Below are positions 29,800 through 39,648 of a stretch of 64,000 nt of DNA, piece after piece. A model generated the notes under the pieces. The model worked only from the letters and a program-made list of their open reading frames with translations. It ran no database searches and was not told the DNA's origin. The translations under genes and the position numbers were made by a program. This DNA comes from Saccharomyces paradoxus. Taxonomy: Eukaryota > Ascomycota > Saccharomycetes > Saccharomycetales > Saccharomycetaceae. Location: contig NC_047495.1 of the NCBI RefSeq assembly GCF_002079055.1, positions 372,001-436,000 of the forward strand, given 5' to 3'. Each line of letters starts with the position of its first letter. Within the stretch, counting starts at the first letter, position 1.

Positions 29800-31182
29800 T
29801 CAATGTCTGGAATCAAGCAAAGTTTGACCCAATGGTGTCTTCGACACTCCGTTGGCATTCGTATATCCGACTTGACCTCTTATTATAGTTTTTAAAACCG
29901 TACCTTTGACGGTCATCCCATTATAGGCAGTCAATTTGTTTTTGAAGAAGACGCTTGAATTAGTTATTTTGTGTTCACTGCTAGTATCAAAAACTACCAA
30001 GTCAGCATCGTACCCGGGAGCTATAGTGCCTTTTTGATGAGATAACCCCACCTGCTTGGAAGTGTTTTCGCAGCACCATGTAACTATATCAACTAGAGAG
30101 CAGCCTTGAGTAAACATCAACGGTAAACCCAGTCCAACGGAAGCGATTCCTCCCCAAGAATCAAAAAAATCTCCCTTTTGCAAGTTCTTCAACTCAGGCG
30201 TGCAAGGCGAATGGTCACTCACGACTGAGCTTATGACACCCTCACGCAATGCATGCCATAGGCCTTGGCGGTTGGATTCAGAACGGATGGGTGGACAGCA
30301 CTTAAAGTAAGTTGCCCCGTCTGGGATCTGCTCTGCGGCAATACACAAATAGTGGAAACAAGTCTCTGTTGTGACTGGAAGCCCAGATGCACGTGCCTTT
30401 TTGATCAAGGGAATAGCCTTCATCGATGCCAGATGGACTATATGTACGGGAGGAACTGGTCCATCTCTAGCGCTCAAACATTCGAGAATCAAATTGATGG
30501 CGTCTATCTCAAAGGAATCCGGCCTTGAAGATAAAAACGAAGAATATTCACAATGGTCTCTCTCGATTTGTTGTTGGTCTTCACCAGCCTTGGGCAACTC
30601 AGCGTGAAACATCATCATGGTGTCCTCCTCAGCTAAGACCTTTAATGCCTCTTCGATATATTCTTTGCCAATGGGGGGGAACTCTTCCACACCCGAATCG
30701 AGTAAGAACCCTTTGAACCCTCGAACACCAGCTTTGACGAGCGGAACTAAGTCTGACAAGTTGTGTGGAACAAGGCCACCCCAAAACCCGACATCGCACC
30801 ACATTTGGCCCTGAGCAGCTTCCAACTTAATTCGAAAATTCTCCACGTTCGTTGTGGGAGGAATAGCATTTAGCGGCATATCAATCACCGTTGTGACCCC
30901 GCCACTAATAGCAGCTTGAGTCCCAGTTTCGAATCCTTCCCAACTAGTTCTGCCGGGCTCGTTCAAGTGAACATGAGAGTCCACAAGTCCCGGGAGGATT
31001 GTACACGGAGATACATTCTCCAGCGAATGTATTCGATATTTGGTTATCTCAGTTTTCTTCATAATCACCGAACCTTCTAAAACATCCAGAATTGTGCCTG
31101 ATTCATTCGAATACACAATAGTTGCAGGCTTGATTGCGCCATTGATAATGACATGGTTGGAAGTGATGGCATTGATAGGCAT
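29800..31182 (-). CDS. DAL1: Dal1, allantoinase
   Basis: A 460-residue cytosolic enzyme of the cyclic amidohydrolase superfamily, the reference length. It hydrolyses allantoin to allantoate, the first committed step of the pathway. Metal-site motifs are intact: DSHVHL near residue 65, the carboxylated-lysine segment GFKGFL, FHAEL, VHLAS and SDHSP. First gene of the DAL cluster on the minus strand, divergent from DAL4 across an 819-bp promoter with three GATAAG motifs. Confidence 0.97.
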   Translation of the reverse strand: MPINAITSNHVIINGAIKPATIVYSNESGTILDVLEGSVIMKKTEITKYRIHSLENVSPCTILPGLVDSHVHLNEPGRTSWEGFETGTQAAISGGVTTVIDMPLNAIPPTTNVENFRIKLEAAQGQMWCDVGFWGGLVPHNLSDLVPLVKAGVRGFKGFLLDSGVEEFPPIGKEYIEEALKVLAEEDTMMMFHAELPKAGEDQQQIERDHCEYSSFLSSRPDSFEIDAINLILECLSARDGPVPPVHIVHLASMKAIPLIKKARASGLPVTTETCFHYLCIAAEQIPDGATYFKCCPPIRSESNRQGLWHALREGVISSVVSDHSPCTPELKNLQKGDFFDSWGGIASVGLGLPLMFTQGCSLVDIVTWCCENTSKQVGLSHQKGTIAPGYDADLVVFDTSSEHKITNSSVFFKNKLTAYNGMTVKGTVLKTIIRGQVGYTNANGVSKTPLGQTLLDSRH

Positions 31183-32001
31183 CTTTGTCCTTAGCAGTAT
31201 TTCACCTTTTTTTTCCTGTATGTTTTTGCGTTTACACTTCTCTAACCTAATTAAAGATAGCTAAAAGAAAAAGGGGTACCTACAATTACAAGATACCAAT
31301 AAAAACACATCACTTTTGCGTTACCTCATCATCATCTCCTTCGATGAGATATGCCCCTCTATATAGATAATTAACCACCGCAATTTTGAACCATTTCTCT
31401 TGATAAAGTTCCATCAGTCCACCATCAACACTTGGGCGTTTATTCGATGATCCGCAGTAAGGGACAATAGAATCGAAACATGCGCTTCCTTTCTTTCCTG
31501 AAACTCTCGGGTCCAATGTGGCTCGAGGCTATCTCTTATCGGTATTACATTCTTATCAATGAAAACTTTCTGCCAGGGAAAATGCGCCCGCGTTTTTTCC
31601 GGCCATCTCTGCTTGCTTCTGCATACAAAATAGCGCCTCTAATCGAGCTCTGATAAGGAATGTGTATGTGTAATGGAAGATCCAGGATGGTTTCCTTTTC
31701 GGGGGGATGAGAAGGAATAATAGGATGGATTGACCACTTTGCTGTCACGTCGATAAGGTTCCTTTGAAAAATTGTGTCCAATGATTAGCATAGAGAGGAA
31801 CAGTATCAGAGAAACAAGTTTCTAATCGAGATATTTGATCTGCTAATGTTGAGCATAGAAGGCTAGGAATAAAATGGGGAAGAAAAAGTATAAATAATTA
31901 GCTTGATGAGTAATATCAAGATACAAGGTTACTTCCGTTTCCCATTATGAACTTTCATATTCATTTATATCTTGTGATATATAACATCAGTAAAGGTAAT
32001 A
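31183..32001. promoter_or_regulatory. Divergent DAL1-DAL4 promoter
   Basis: GATAAG motifs (UAS-NTR sites for Gln3/Gat1 activators and Dal80/Gzf3 repressors) occur at 31535-31540 (minus), 31652-31657 and 31752-31757. A weak match to the Dal82 site UIS-ALL lies near 31767-31778. The layout fits nitrogen-catabolite-repressed, allantoin-inducible control of both genes. No gene is seen. Confidence 0.75.
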
Positions 32002-33912
32002 ATGGCTAACGACGCCCTAAGTGCTATTTTCAGTAACCCATCGAGAAAGGGTGTTCAGCCCTCCACATCTATTGTGTCATATACAAACAATAATGAAGAT
32101 GATATTATAGATGTCGAGAATGGGAAGTTCAACAAGAACAAAAATATCAATACGAATGTCTATGTGGACAACTCTTCGATAGAGGAGAGTGAGGTCATGC
32201 CTCTGCCTGAGACGAAGTCCATCTGGAGTAAAATATACTATGATTTCATTGTTTTAGACAAGACAACATTAAATGTTTCGCTGAAGGAGTCCTTTTTGTA
32301 TAACAGAGACTTGAAACCGGTTGAAGAAGAAAGAAGGTGTTGGTCCTGGTTCAACTACTTATATTTCTGGCTGGCAGATTGTTTTAATATTAACACATGG
32401 CAAATTGCTGGTACGGGTCTACAATTAGGTCTGAATTGGTGGCAATGTTGGCTTACAGTTTGGATTGGTTACACTTTTGCAGGTGTCTTCGTGGTATTAA
32501 ACTCGAGATTTGGTTCCGCGTACCACTTATCTTTCCCCATTACTGTTAGGGCTTCGTTTGGTATTTTCTTTTCCATGTGGCCGATTATAAATCGTGTCGT
32601 GATGGCTATAGTATGGTATGCGGTGCAAGCCTGGCTAGGTGCTACGCCCGTGGCACTGATGCTGAAATCTATTTTTGGTAAAAATCTGGAAGACAGAATC
32701 CCAAACCATTTTGGTTCTCCAAATAGCACTACTTTCGAATTCATGTGTTTCTTTATATTTTGGGTGGTCAGTATACCCTTTGTCCTAGTGGCCCCTCATA
32801 AAATTAGGCATTTGTTCACAGTGAAGGCAGCTTTGATCCCCTTCGCAGCCTTCGGGTTTTTAATTTGGGCTTTGAAGAAGTCGCACGGTAAGATTGAATT
32901 GGGGACCCTAAATGATTACTCGCCTCATGGTTCCGAATTTTCATGGATATTCGTCAGATCCCTAATGGCCTGTGTTGCCAACTTTGCCGCTTTGATTATC
33001 AACGCTCCTGATTTCGGTAGATTTGCCAAGAATCCTCAAGCGTCTCTGTGGCCACAATTGGTTGCCATCCCATTGTTCTTCGCTATTACATGTTTGATCG
33101 GTATCATTGTCACTGCAGCCGGTTATCACTTATATGGGGTCAACTATTGGTCACCTCTGGACGTACTTGGCCAATTTTTGGAGACTACCTACACTAGAGG
33201 TACTAGGGCTGGTGTCTTTTTGATTTCTTTTGTATTTGCTTTAGCACAATTGGGTACAAATATTTCCGCCAACTCGCTGGCATGCGGTGCTGATATGACG
33301 GCTTTATTTCCAAGATATATTAATATTAGAAGAGGTTCTTTATTCTGTGTGGCAATGGCTCTATGTATCTGTCCATGGAACTTAATGGCCAGCTCAAGTA
33401 AGTTTACCAGTGCTTTAGGTGCATATGCAATTTTCCTTTCTAGTATTGCTGGTGTCATTTGCGCGGATTATTTCGTGGTAAGAAGAGGATATGTGAAATT
33501 AACACATTTATTCCTGGCACAGAAGGGTTCCTTTTACATGTTTGGAAACAAATTCGGTGTCAATTGGAGGGCTTTTGTTGCGTATATTTGCGGTATCGCT
33601 CCAAATTTACCTGGCTTTATAGGTGATGTTGGCGCTCCAAAAATTACAGTTTCAGATGGTGCAATGAGATTATACTACCTAGGTTATCCAGTAGGTTTCT
33701 TTATTAGTACAGTGGTATACCTCATATTATGTTACTTTTTCCCCGTCCCTGGTACTCCGGTAACTAATTTCCTAACAGAGAAAGGTTGGTTCCAAAGATG
33801 GGCTTACGTTGAGGATTTCGAACAAGATTGGAGGAACGAGTTACGTAGAGATGACCTATGCGATGATACAATCAGTATCTATGATAACACCGATGAAAAG
33901 ATAGTTTACTAA
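32002..33912 (+). CDS. DAL4: Dal4, allantoin permease
   Basis: A 636-residue plasma-membrane transporter of the NCS1 (Fur) family, importing allantoin. The cytosolic N-terminus of about 110 residues is polar. About twelve membrane segments follow, beginning near WSWFNYLYFWLADCFNINTW. The NCS1 signature region is clear (ADCFNINTWQIAGTGLQLGLNWWQ). The C-terminal tail is acidic and ends DNTDEKIVY. It is closely related to the uracil permease Fur4. The ATG at 32002 matches the reference start (MANDALSAIFSNPSRKGV). Confidence 0.97.
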   Translation: MANDALSAIFSNPSRKGVQPSTSIVSYTNNNEDDIIDVENGKFNKNKNINTNVYVDNSSIEESEVMPLPETKSIWSKIYYDFIVLDKTTLNVSLKESFLYNRDLKPVEEERRCWSWFNYLYFWLADCFNINTWQIAGTGLQLGLNWWQCWLTVWIGYTFAGVFVVLNSRFGSAYHLSFPITVRASFGIFFSMWPIINRVVMAIVWYAVQAWLGATPVALMLKSIFGKNLEDRIPNHFGSPNSTTFEFMCFFIFWVVSIPFVLVAPHKIRHLFTVKAALIPFAAFGFLIWALKKSHGKIELGTLNDYSPHGSEFSWIFVRSLMACVANFAALIINAPDFGRFAKNPQASLWPQLVAIPLFFAITCLIGIIVTAAGYHLYGVNYWSPLDVLGQFLETTYTRGTRAGVFLISFVFALAQLGTNISANSLACGADMTALFPRYINIRRGSLFCVAMALCICPWNLMASSSKFTSALGAYAIFLSSIAGVICADYFVVRRGYVKLTHLFLAQKGSFYMFGNKFGVNWRAFVAYICGIAPNLPGFIGDVGAPKITVSDGAMRLYYLGYPVGFFISTVVYLILCYFFPVPGTPVTNFLTEKGWFQRWAYVEDFEQDWRNELRRDDLCDDTISIYDNTDEKIVY

Positions 33913-33928
33913 ATAAAAATCCCAGTTT

Positions 33929-33957
33929 ATTCTCCTAACAACAGTGGTTAGGAGAAT
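33929..33957. repeat. Stem-loop just after the DAL4 stop codon
   Basis: The arms ATTCTCCTAAC (33929-33939) and GTTAGGAGAAT (33947-33957) are perfect complements with a 7-nt loop, starting 17 nt after the DAL4 stop. It lies in the presumed 3' UTR. It could affect mRNA stability or 3'-end formation. Confidence 0.75.
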
Positions 33958-34348
33958 TGATAATTCTTTAAAAACTTTAATATTCGTTTTGTGTATTTTT
34001 ATGTACTTTTATTAAGCAGATTTGCTAACTTCATTCACACATCGTTATACATTCCCGTGGGAATAGCGTACTGCCGATTAGCTAAATCGTCATCAACCTG
34101 CCAAACCTGCGCTTGTTTGAGCCTATCAGAACTTCGGATAGCTCCGACATCTTATCTATGACTCGAATTAGCGATAAGATAAAAACGTAGGAACCGTAAT
34201 AAAATTCAGCTGAAAAAAGGTCCAAATTATAGACACATTTTCTGAAAACAAATGCTATAAAGGAATGGCAATGCATTTCGCCATGGTATGGTCAAATTGT
34301 GAAGCCGACAAAACTATCAACTTTATATAACCGGTTTCTTTTTCAGAA
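33958..34348. promoter_or_regulatory. DAL2 promoter
   Basis: GATAAG motifs occur at 34151-34156 (minus) and 34173-34178, the second continuing into another GATAA. An AT-rich TATA-like stretch (CTTTATATAACC, near 34321) precedes the DAL2 ATG. It is consistent with GATA-factor control. Confidence 0.7.
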
Positions 34349-35380
34349 ATGAAGTTTTTTAGCTTGGCGGATGAAGCTGAATTCAAGTCAATAATCACTT
34401 CAAAAAACAAAGCAGTAGATGTTATAGGGTCCAAGCTAGGTGGTCAAGTGGTTTCTTTTTCAGATGAATGGTTTGCCTCTGCCGAAAATTTAATCAAACC
34501 AACTGTCCCCATAAGGGATCCTACCAGATTTGTTCACTCAGGCGCATGGTACGATGGTTGGGAGACGCGAAGACATAATGAGATGGAATATGATTGGGTT
34601 ATCATCAAGATGGGAGTTGCTGCTGCCCATATTATTGGTGGTGAGATCGACACTGCGTTTTTTAATGGTAACCATGCACCATTCGTTTCGATTGAGGCGC
34701 TGTATGACGAGGGTGAAGAAGGTGATATAATGGAAGATGATCCGCGTTGGGTTGAGATTGTTGAGAAGTTTGAGTGTGGTCCTTCGCAAAGGCACCTTTT
34801 CGTTAGAAGTAACGGCCTTACTGAAGAAAGGTTTACTCATGTCAAGCTGAAGATGTACCCCGATGGAGGAATCGCCAGATTTAGATTATACGGAAGAGTT
34901 GTCCCTCCAGAATTCAGAACTGAGAATCATGTAATTGACCTGGCTTATGTTTGCAATGGTGCTGTCGCTTTAAAATATTCGGACCAGCATTTTGGCTCAG
35001 TTGATAATTTACTATTGCCAGGGCGAGGCCATGATATGTCTGATGGCTGGGAAACCAAAAGGTCAAGACAACCAGGTCATACTGATTGGGCGATAATTCA
35101 ACTGGGTAGAGAATCTTCTTTCATTGAAAAAATTATCGTCGATACGGCACATTTCAGGGGGAACTTTCCGCAGTTCGTCACAGTGGAAGGTTGCTTGAAG
35201 GATTCAGAATCGAGCGAGAAAATTGATGGAAGAACATGGGTCGAGCTAGTTGGCAAGTCAAAGACGGGGCCCGATAAAGAACATGTGTATGAAATACGTA
35301 AGAATATAAGAGTCTCCCATGTCAAATTAACGATTATTCCCGATGGAGGAGTGAAAAGAATAAGAGTTTGGGGGCACTAA
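34349..35380 (+). CDS. DAL2: Dal2, allantoicase
   Basis: A 343-residue enzyme that converts allantoate to ureidoglycolate and urea. It has two internally repeated jelly-roll-like allantoicase domains, about residues 10-190 and 200-343. Each carries a matching signature: GAWYDGWETRRHNEMEYDW in the first and HDMSDGWETKRSRQPGHTDW in the second. Each domain ends with a similar VKL..PDGG segment (LKMYPDGGIARFR and LTIIPDGGVKRIRVWG). Length and start match the reference. It stands in tandem with DAL4. Confidence 0.97.
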   Translation: MKFFSLADEAEFKSIITSKNKAVDVIGSKLGGQVVSFSDEWFASAENLIKPTVPIRDPTRFVHSGAWYDGWETRRHNEMEYDWVIIKMGVAAAHIIGGEIDTAFFNGNHAPFVSIEALYDEGEEGDIMEDDPRWVEIVEKFECGPSQRHLFVRSNGLTEERFTHVKLKMYPDGGIARFRLYGRVVPPEFRTENHVIDLAYVCNGAVALKYSDQHFGSVDNLLLPGRGHDMSDGWETKRSRQPGHTDWAIIQLGRESSFIEKIIVDTAHFRGNFPQFVTVEGCLKDSESSEKIDGRTWVELVGKSKTGPDKEHVYEIRKNIRVSHVKLTIIPDGGVKRIRVWGH

Positions 35381-35577
35381 TAAATATTTAACTACTGTCT
35401 ATTTAAAATGATGCATTCTTGGCACTTTAAAATGGTATAGGTGAATGTACATTCAGAGTTTTTGTTTTGATGATTAAATGTTTTCATTTAGTTTAGCGCA
35501 TGCTATTTTCTTATCCTATTCTATTTCACGACAAAACATTAATATTTGCAATATACAAAAAACAATCATATTTCTAT

Positions 35578-36315
35578 CTATTTTTGTGAGTTAATAAATT
35601 TTATCATAGTGATCAAAATCTCTAAGCCGATCTCAATCGTATCTAAGAACAGTGTGCCATCCTTTTCAAACGTCTTTGCCAGTTTATTTTGCAATCCCGA
35701 GAATCCTGCACAACCTAATATTACAATCTCTGAATCAAGCTTTCTAATATTTTCCTCATATATGATATCTGCTATCTGCTGAAAATTTTCCGGGCTATGT
35801 AAGTCGAGGACCTGTAAATCAGTAGATACTGTACCTTTCCATAGATTTTTGTTAATTGTGTTCCCTGTCAAGAATTTCGATTCCACAGAGTTATTCAATA
35901 TGGGGACCCATTCTTTATTTGAAGTGACAATAGAAAACTTCCTTCCAATCAAATCGCAGTAATGGATACTACTGTCTAACAACCCAACAACAGAAACGTT
36001 GCCCTTTTCTTTAGCGGATCTATTCTTTATCTTTGCCACCAGAGGATGGTCGGAGAAACAGGCAATCAGTATCCCATCGAACTTCTTATAGTAATATACC
36101 GATTTGTGGTCATCAACCAAGAGGGGAAGACAGGCCTCCATACTTTTAATACTTGTTTCCTGACCATCAATTTGTGGTGGCGAAGCATCTGGTCCTGTAA
36201 AGTAACTGATTTTATATGATTTTTCTGAGAAAGTCTTTTCAATGGTTTCCTGCAAGGAAACCGTCATCGACTTCGAACTATTAGGATTCACAACAAGTAT
36301 TCTTGTTTCCATCAT
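35578..36315 (-). CDS. DCG1: Dcg1, Asp/Glu/hydantoin racemase-family protein
   Basis: A 245-residue protein inside the DAL cluster. It belongs to the HyuE/Asp-Glu racemase family: the N-terminal ILVVNPNSS motif, a first catalytic cysteine in LIACFSDHPLV, and a second in VILGCAGFSG are all visible. Its role is unproven; allantoin or hydantoin racemisation is a reasonable inference from family and location. Two consecutive ATGs occur at the start; the reference protein of 244 residues uses the second. Confidence 0.93.
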   Translation of the reverse strand: MMETRILVVNPNSSKSMTVSLQETIEKTFSEKSYKISYFTGPDASPPQIDGQETSIKSMEACLPLLVDDHKSVYYYKKFDGILIACFSDHPLVAKIKNRSAKEKGNVSVVGLLDSSIHYCDLIGRKFSIVTSNKEWVPILNNSVESKFLTGNTINKNLWKGTVSTDLQVLDLHSPENFQQIADIIYEENIRKLDSEIVILGCAGFSGLQNKLAKTFEKDGTLFLDTIEIGLEILITMIKFINSQK

Positions 36316-36542
36316 TGGGTTATTTGCTCAGCTGGATTTTCCTGTCTCCTTTTATTTTTTCTGGGGCTAGTTCTATTATATATTCTTGTTTCAAAGGCTT
36401 AAAGCTAATCTGAAATGGAGAAAAATCTGAGTTCCGTTTCTCGTATCTTATCAGGGCTTATCAACTCAAATTTGATTGGATTATGCGTTAAAGCAGCGCC
36501 TTAAATTCTTCGAATATTCTTCAGGTTATATACGTATAAATT
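36316..36542. promoter_or_regulatory. DCG1 promoter / DAL7 3' region
   Basis: Two GATAAG motifs on the minus strand (36447-36452 and 36457-36462) lie about 130-150 bp upstream of DCG1, consistent with nitrogen-regulated expression. Confidence 0.7.
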
Positions 36543-38207
36543 CTATAGCTTACTTAAGTCAATTGGCTTAGCACTTGGCTTAATAATTTCATCATACAAT
36601 AAAGTGGTCAAGAAGTCACTAAAGATTTTACCAGTGACTTCAGGCAAAAAATACTTAGCTGCTAGGGCGAACTTGTTCTTTTCACCTAACGGACTTGTAG
36701 AAGCCAATTTTGTGGTCTCTTCATCTAATATCCTGGCGGTCAACTCTGGAGTTACCTTATCACCGGTGTCGCTTAAAACAACACCATGTTTGACCCACTG
36801 GTACAATTGACAACGCGATACTTCCGCCGTAGCGGCATCTTCCATCAGATGATTAATTGGAACACAACCAGATCCCCTCAACCAAGCCTCCATATATTGT
36901 AAGCCAATATCTAAGTTTACTCTGATTCCCTCCGTAGTGACTTGCGCATCTTGAATCTTCGTATTCAATAAATCAAATGATGTAACATGTACATCTGGAA
37001 CGAAGTATATTTGGTTTGCTGTACCCATGTTACTGAAAACTTCGTTACAAATTGGTGCCAATGCAGGGTGTGCCACCCATGACCCATCATGCCCATTCTT
37101 CATTTCTCTTATCTTATCATTACGAACCTTGTTCATAGCAACTTCATTAGCCTTTGGATCATCTTTGATGGGGATTTGGGCAGCCATACCACCCATTGCG
37201 TGGACGCCTCTGCGGTGACATGTATTAATCAATCTTTTCACATAAGCATCCATAAAAGGCGAAGTCATAGTCACTAGATCTCTATTTGGCAAAACGTGTT
37301 CGGGCAAGTTTCTCAATTTCTTAATGGTCGAAAATATGTAATCCCAACGACCACAGTTCAGACCACTTGAGTGTTCTCTTACTTGATAAATAATCTCCTC
37401 CATTTGGAAGGCGGCTGGCAAGGTTTCAATTAGAACAGTGGCTCTGATGGTACCACGGGGCATTCCAATAAAATCTTGCGCAACACAAAAGATATCATTC
37501 CATAGTTTTACCTCCATGTGGTGCTCCATCTTTGGTAAGTAAAAGTAAGGACCCTTACCAATTTCAACTAACTCTTTAGCGTTATGGTAGAAATATAAAC
37601 CAAAATCGAATATGGACGCACTAATCGGTTCATCATCCACGTAAAGGTGTTTCTCCACCATGTGCCAGCCACGAGGCCTAACGATTAAAGTAGGCAGTTT
37701 TGAAATGTCATCCTTCAACTTGTACTCCTTTCTTGGTGTCTTGAAGTCAATCTGGTTTCTGATAGCATCGTAAAGATTAACTTGTCCGTAAATCATATTC
37801 TCCCAAGTTGGAGATGAAGAGTCCTCGAAATCGGTCATATATGTCGTTACTTCTGCGTTCAAAGCGTTGACTAACATATTTCTCAATGGTGGTCCGGTAA
37901 TCTCGCTTGATCTGTTGATCAAGCCAGGAGCAGGAATAGCACCTTGCCAGGTGGGGTCGCTTCTGATTTGTTCGGTTTCTGGCAAGAAATCAAATCGGTA
38001 TTCGCCAGAATCTAACTTTGACTGTAAATCGCTTCTGTTAGCTAAGAGCTGTTTACGTCTTGAATTGAAAGTCCTATGCAGCAGAACAATAAACTCCAAG
38101 GCATCTTTGGTTAAAATATCAGCCACAGTAGTTTTGGAGGGTTCAAATTGAGGAGTCGTGTCGATGTCCGCGTATAGAGCAGTGTTATTCAAACTTATTT
38201 TCACCAT
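36543..38207 (-). CDS. DAL7: Dal7, malate synthase of allantoin catabolism
   Basis: A 554-residue enzyme, the reference length, condensing glyoxylate released from ureidoglycolate with acetyl-CoA to malate. Malate synthase signatures are visible ([39 protein letters not shown]). It ends in SKL, a type 1 peroxisomal targeting signal, like its paralogue Mls1. The ATG at 38207 (MVKISLNN) is the first in frame; codons upstream are open but lack an ATG. Strong regulatory motifs lie just upstream. Confidence 0.97.
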   Translation of the reverse strand: MVKISLNNTALYADIDTTPQFEPSKTTVADILTKDALEFIVLLHRTFNSRRKQLLANRSDLQSKLDSGEYRFDFLPETEQIRSDPTWQGAIPAPGLINRSSEITGPPLRNMLVNALNAEVTTYMTDFEDSSSPTWENMIYGQVNLYDAIRNQIDFKTPRKEYKLKDDISKLPTLIVRPRGWHMVEKHLYVDDEPISASIFDFGLYFYHNAKELVEIGKGPYFYLPKMEHHMEVKLWNDIFCVAQDFIGMPRGTIRATVLIETLPAAFQMEEIIYQVREHSSGLNCGRWDYIFSTIKKLRNLPEHVLPNRDLVTMTSPFMDAYVKRLINTCHRRGVHAMGGMAAQIPIKDDPKANEVAMNKVRNDKIREMKNGHDGSWVAHPALAPICNEVFSNMGTANQIYFVPDVHVTSFDLLNTKIQDAQVTTEGIRVNLDIGLQYMEAWLRGSGCVPINHLMEDAATAEVSRCQLYQWVKHGVVLSDTGDKVTPELTARILDEETTKLASTSPLGEKNKFALAAKYFLPEVTGKIFSDFLTTLLYDEIIKPSAKPIDLSKL

Positions 38208-38558
38208 TGTTAGTGCTCTCGCCGTGCCTATGACACATCCTCTAAACGATATCAACTGCACAGAAGGAGAAGAATCCAAACTACACGTGTAAATATCGCC
38301 ATTTTATACTCATTGCTTCACTGATCGTTGATAAAGTCCAATCTTGATGACAGTTTCCACTAAGTCTCTTATCCAAGATAAGCTAAAACTTATGAAATGC
38401 ATGTTATGTGATAAGGAAAGCAAGCGCAATTTTCCAAAATCCGCAATATTCTACCGCACCGCAACATTCAGCGGAGGATTTATGCTGATTATCGTAGACC
38501 TATGAAATTACTAATACAGAAGAATTTACGTATTTACTTAACCCTAACAATCGCAAAA
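38208..38558. promoter_or_regulatory. DAL7 promoter
   Basis: GATAAG motifs occur at 38368-38373 (minus), 38377-38382 and 38410-38415. A near-perfect Dal82 site (UIS-ALL; GAAAATTGCGCT on the minus strand, 38423-38434, eleven of twelve bases of the consensus) lies beside them. This is the clearest allantoin-induction element in the window. DAL3 ends at the other side. Confidence 0.8.
38423..38434 (-). promoter_or_regulatory. UIS-ALL (Dal82 binding site) of DAL7
   Basis: GAAAATTGCGCT against the published consensus GAAAATTGCGTT. It lies about 220 bp upstream of the DAL7 ATG, within a cluster of GATAAG sites. Confidence 0.7.
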
Positions 38559-39146
38559 CTATATAGTAATACAAATGTCACCATCGCCGTAGTGTTCTTC
38601 GACACAGTCCTTCTCGGGCCTCTCAGGCTCCAGACTTTCGTAGATCAAGACTGAAAAATCCAAATGCTCTTGCTTGCCAAGTACTATCATGGGCGCATGC
38701 CAAATGCCTAGGCCATAGGTAACAGCTTGACCGCCTAAACATGTAAAAGCCCTCAACGTAGACAAGTCTGGTTTATTTGCATATTCTTTAGCGACTACTA
38801 CTAAGTATGCTACTTCAGCAGACGTTCTCCCCATGGGCACGAACGTTTGCGAACTACACGGATGCTTTTCGAGGACTTTGATCGAATGAGAAATTCCCTG
38901 ATTAAGGCCTCGAGCGAATATTCTATTAAGGTGCGCCTGTGGGAAGCAACGGAATAAGTTCCAATTAGGAACTTTACTAGTAGACCCATTCTCAACCCGG
39001 CTTACTTGAAGCAATTTGATAGCTGTTCCTTGGTTTGCACCTTTCTCGAGGTCCTGCAGCCTAGAAATCTCTTCATCTGGCGAGATTATCGTCCCATATT
39101 CCTTGAAGGACTCTATCGTCAATGTTTCCGCAACCACTGTCACCAT
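38559..39146 (-). CDS. DAL3: Dal3, ureidoglycolate lyase
   Basis: A 195-residue enzyme that splits ureidoglycolate into glyoxylate and urea. Length and start match the reference. Family hallmarks of ureidoglycolate lyase (cupin-like) are visible: SHSIKVLEKHPCSSQTFVPM near the centre and YGLGIWHAPMIVLG in the C-terminal half. Last gene of the DAL cluster, divergent from MGA2 across 502 bp that contain four GATAAG motifs close to the DAL3 side. Confidence 0.96.
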   Translation of the reverse strand: MVTVVAETLTIESFKEYGTIISPDEEISRLQDLEKGANQGTAIKLLQVSRVENGSTSKVPNWNLFRCFPQAHLNRIFARGLNQGISHSIKVLEKHPCSSQTFVPMGRTSAEVAYLVVVAKEYANKPDLSTLRAFTCLGGQAVTYGLGIWHAPMIVLGKQEHLDFSVLIYESLEPERPEKDCVEEHYGDGDICITI

Positions 39147-39648
39147 CTTTACTTCGAGATTTTCCTTTTCTTACAAGATAAGCGTCAAGAGCGATTGGAT
39201 GACTGTTACTGGCTTATATATGCGAACGCACATGAATGGGCCCATACGACCTTTTATCAACCTTATCTATCCCCACTTATTTGCCAATTCATCTTATCTT
39301 AATCTTATCTGGCACTTTAACTCGGGGTTCTAACTCTGAAAGCTTAGGACTTAAGCTGTAAATATTTACTTGGGAAAATTAACCTAACAATAAAAGTTAG
39401 GGGGTCTTGATAAACCCTAGAGACGTCGTATTTCTTTTTTATTTCGTGGATTATGACAGAAAACTCAACATTTTCTAATGGGTGAGCTCTAAACCAGAAA
39501 ATACAGCCGCCGAAAGCCTTTTAAAAGGACAGCGGCGCTTGATCAACAGTCGTTCTTGGGGTACGTAAGACTAGATCCTACTTTCCCCCTTTATTGTGCA
39601 TTTAAAGGCACTTATTGAAGGACCTTTTGGCGAATAGAACAACTCGTC
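39147..39648. promoter_or_regulatory. Divergent DAL3-MGA2 promoter
   Basis: GATAAG motifs occur at 39177-39182 and, on the minus strand, at 39262-39267, 39293-39298 and 39304-39309. All lie within 170 bp of the DAL3 ATG. A short hairpin (CCTAAC, 7-nt loop, GTTAGG; 39383-39401) sits mid-region. The MGA2 half has no motif I recognise. Confidence 0.75.
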
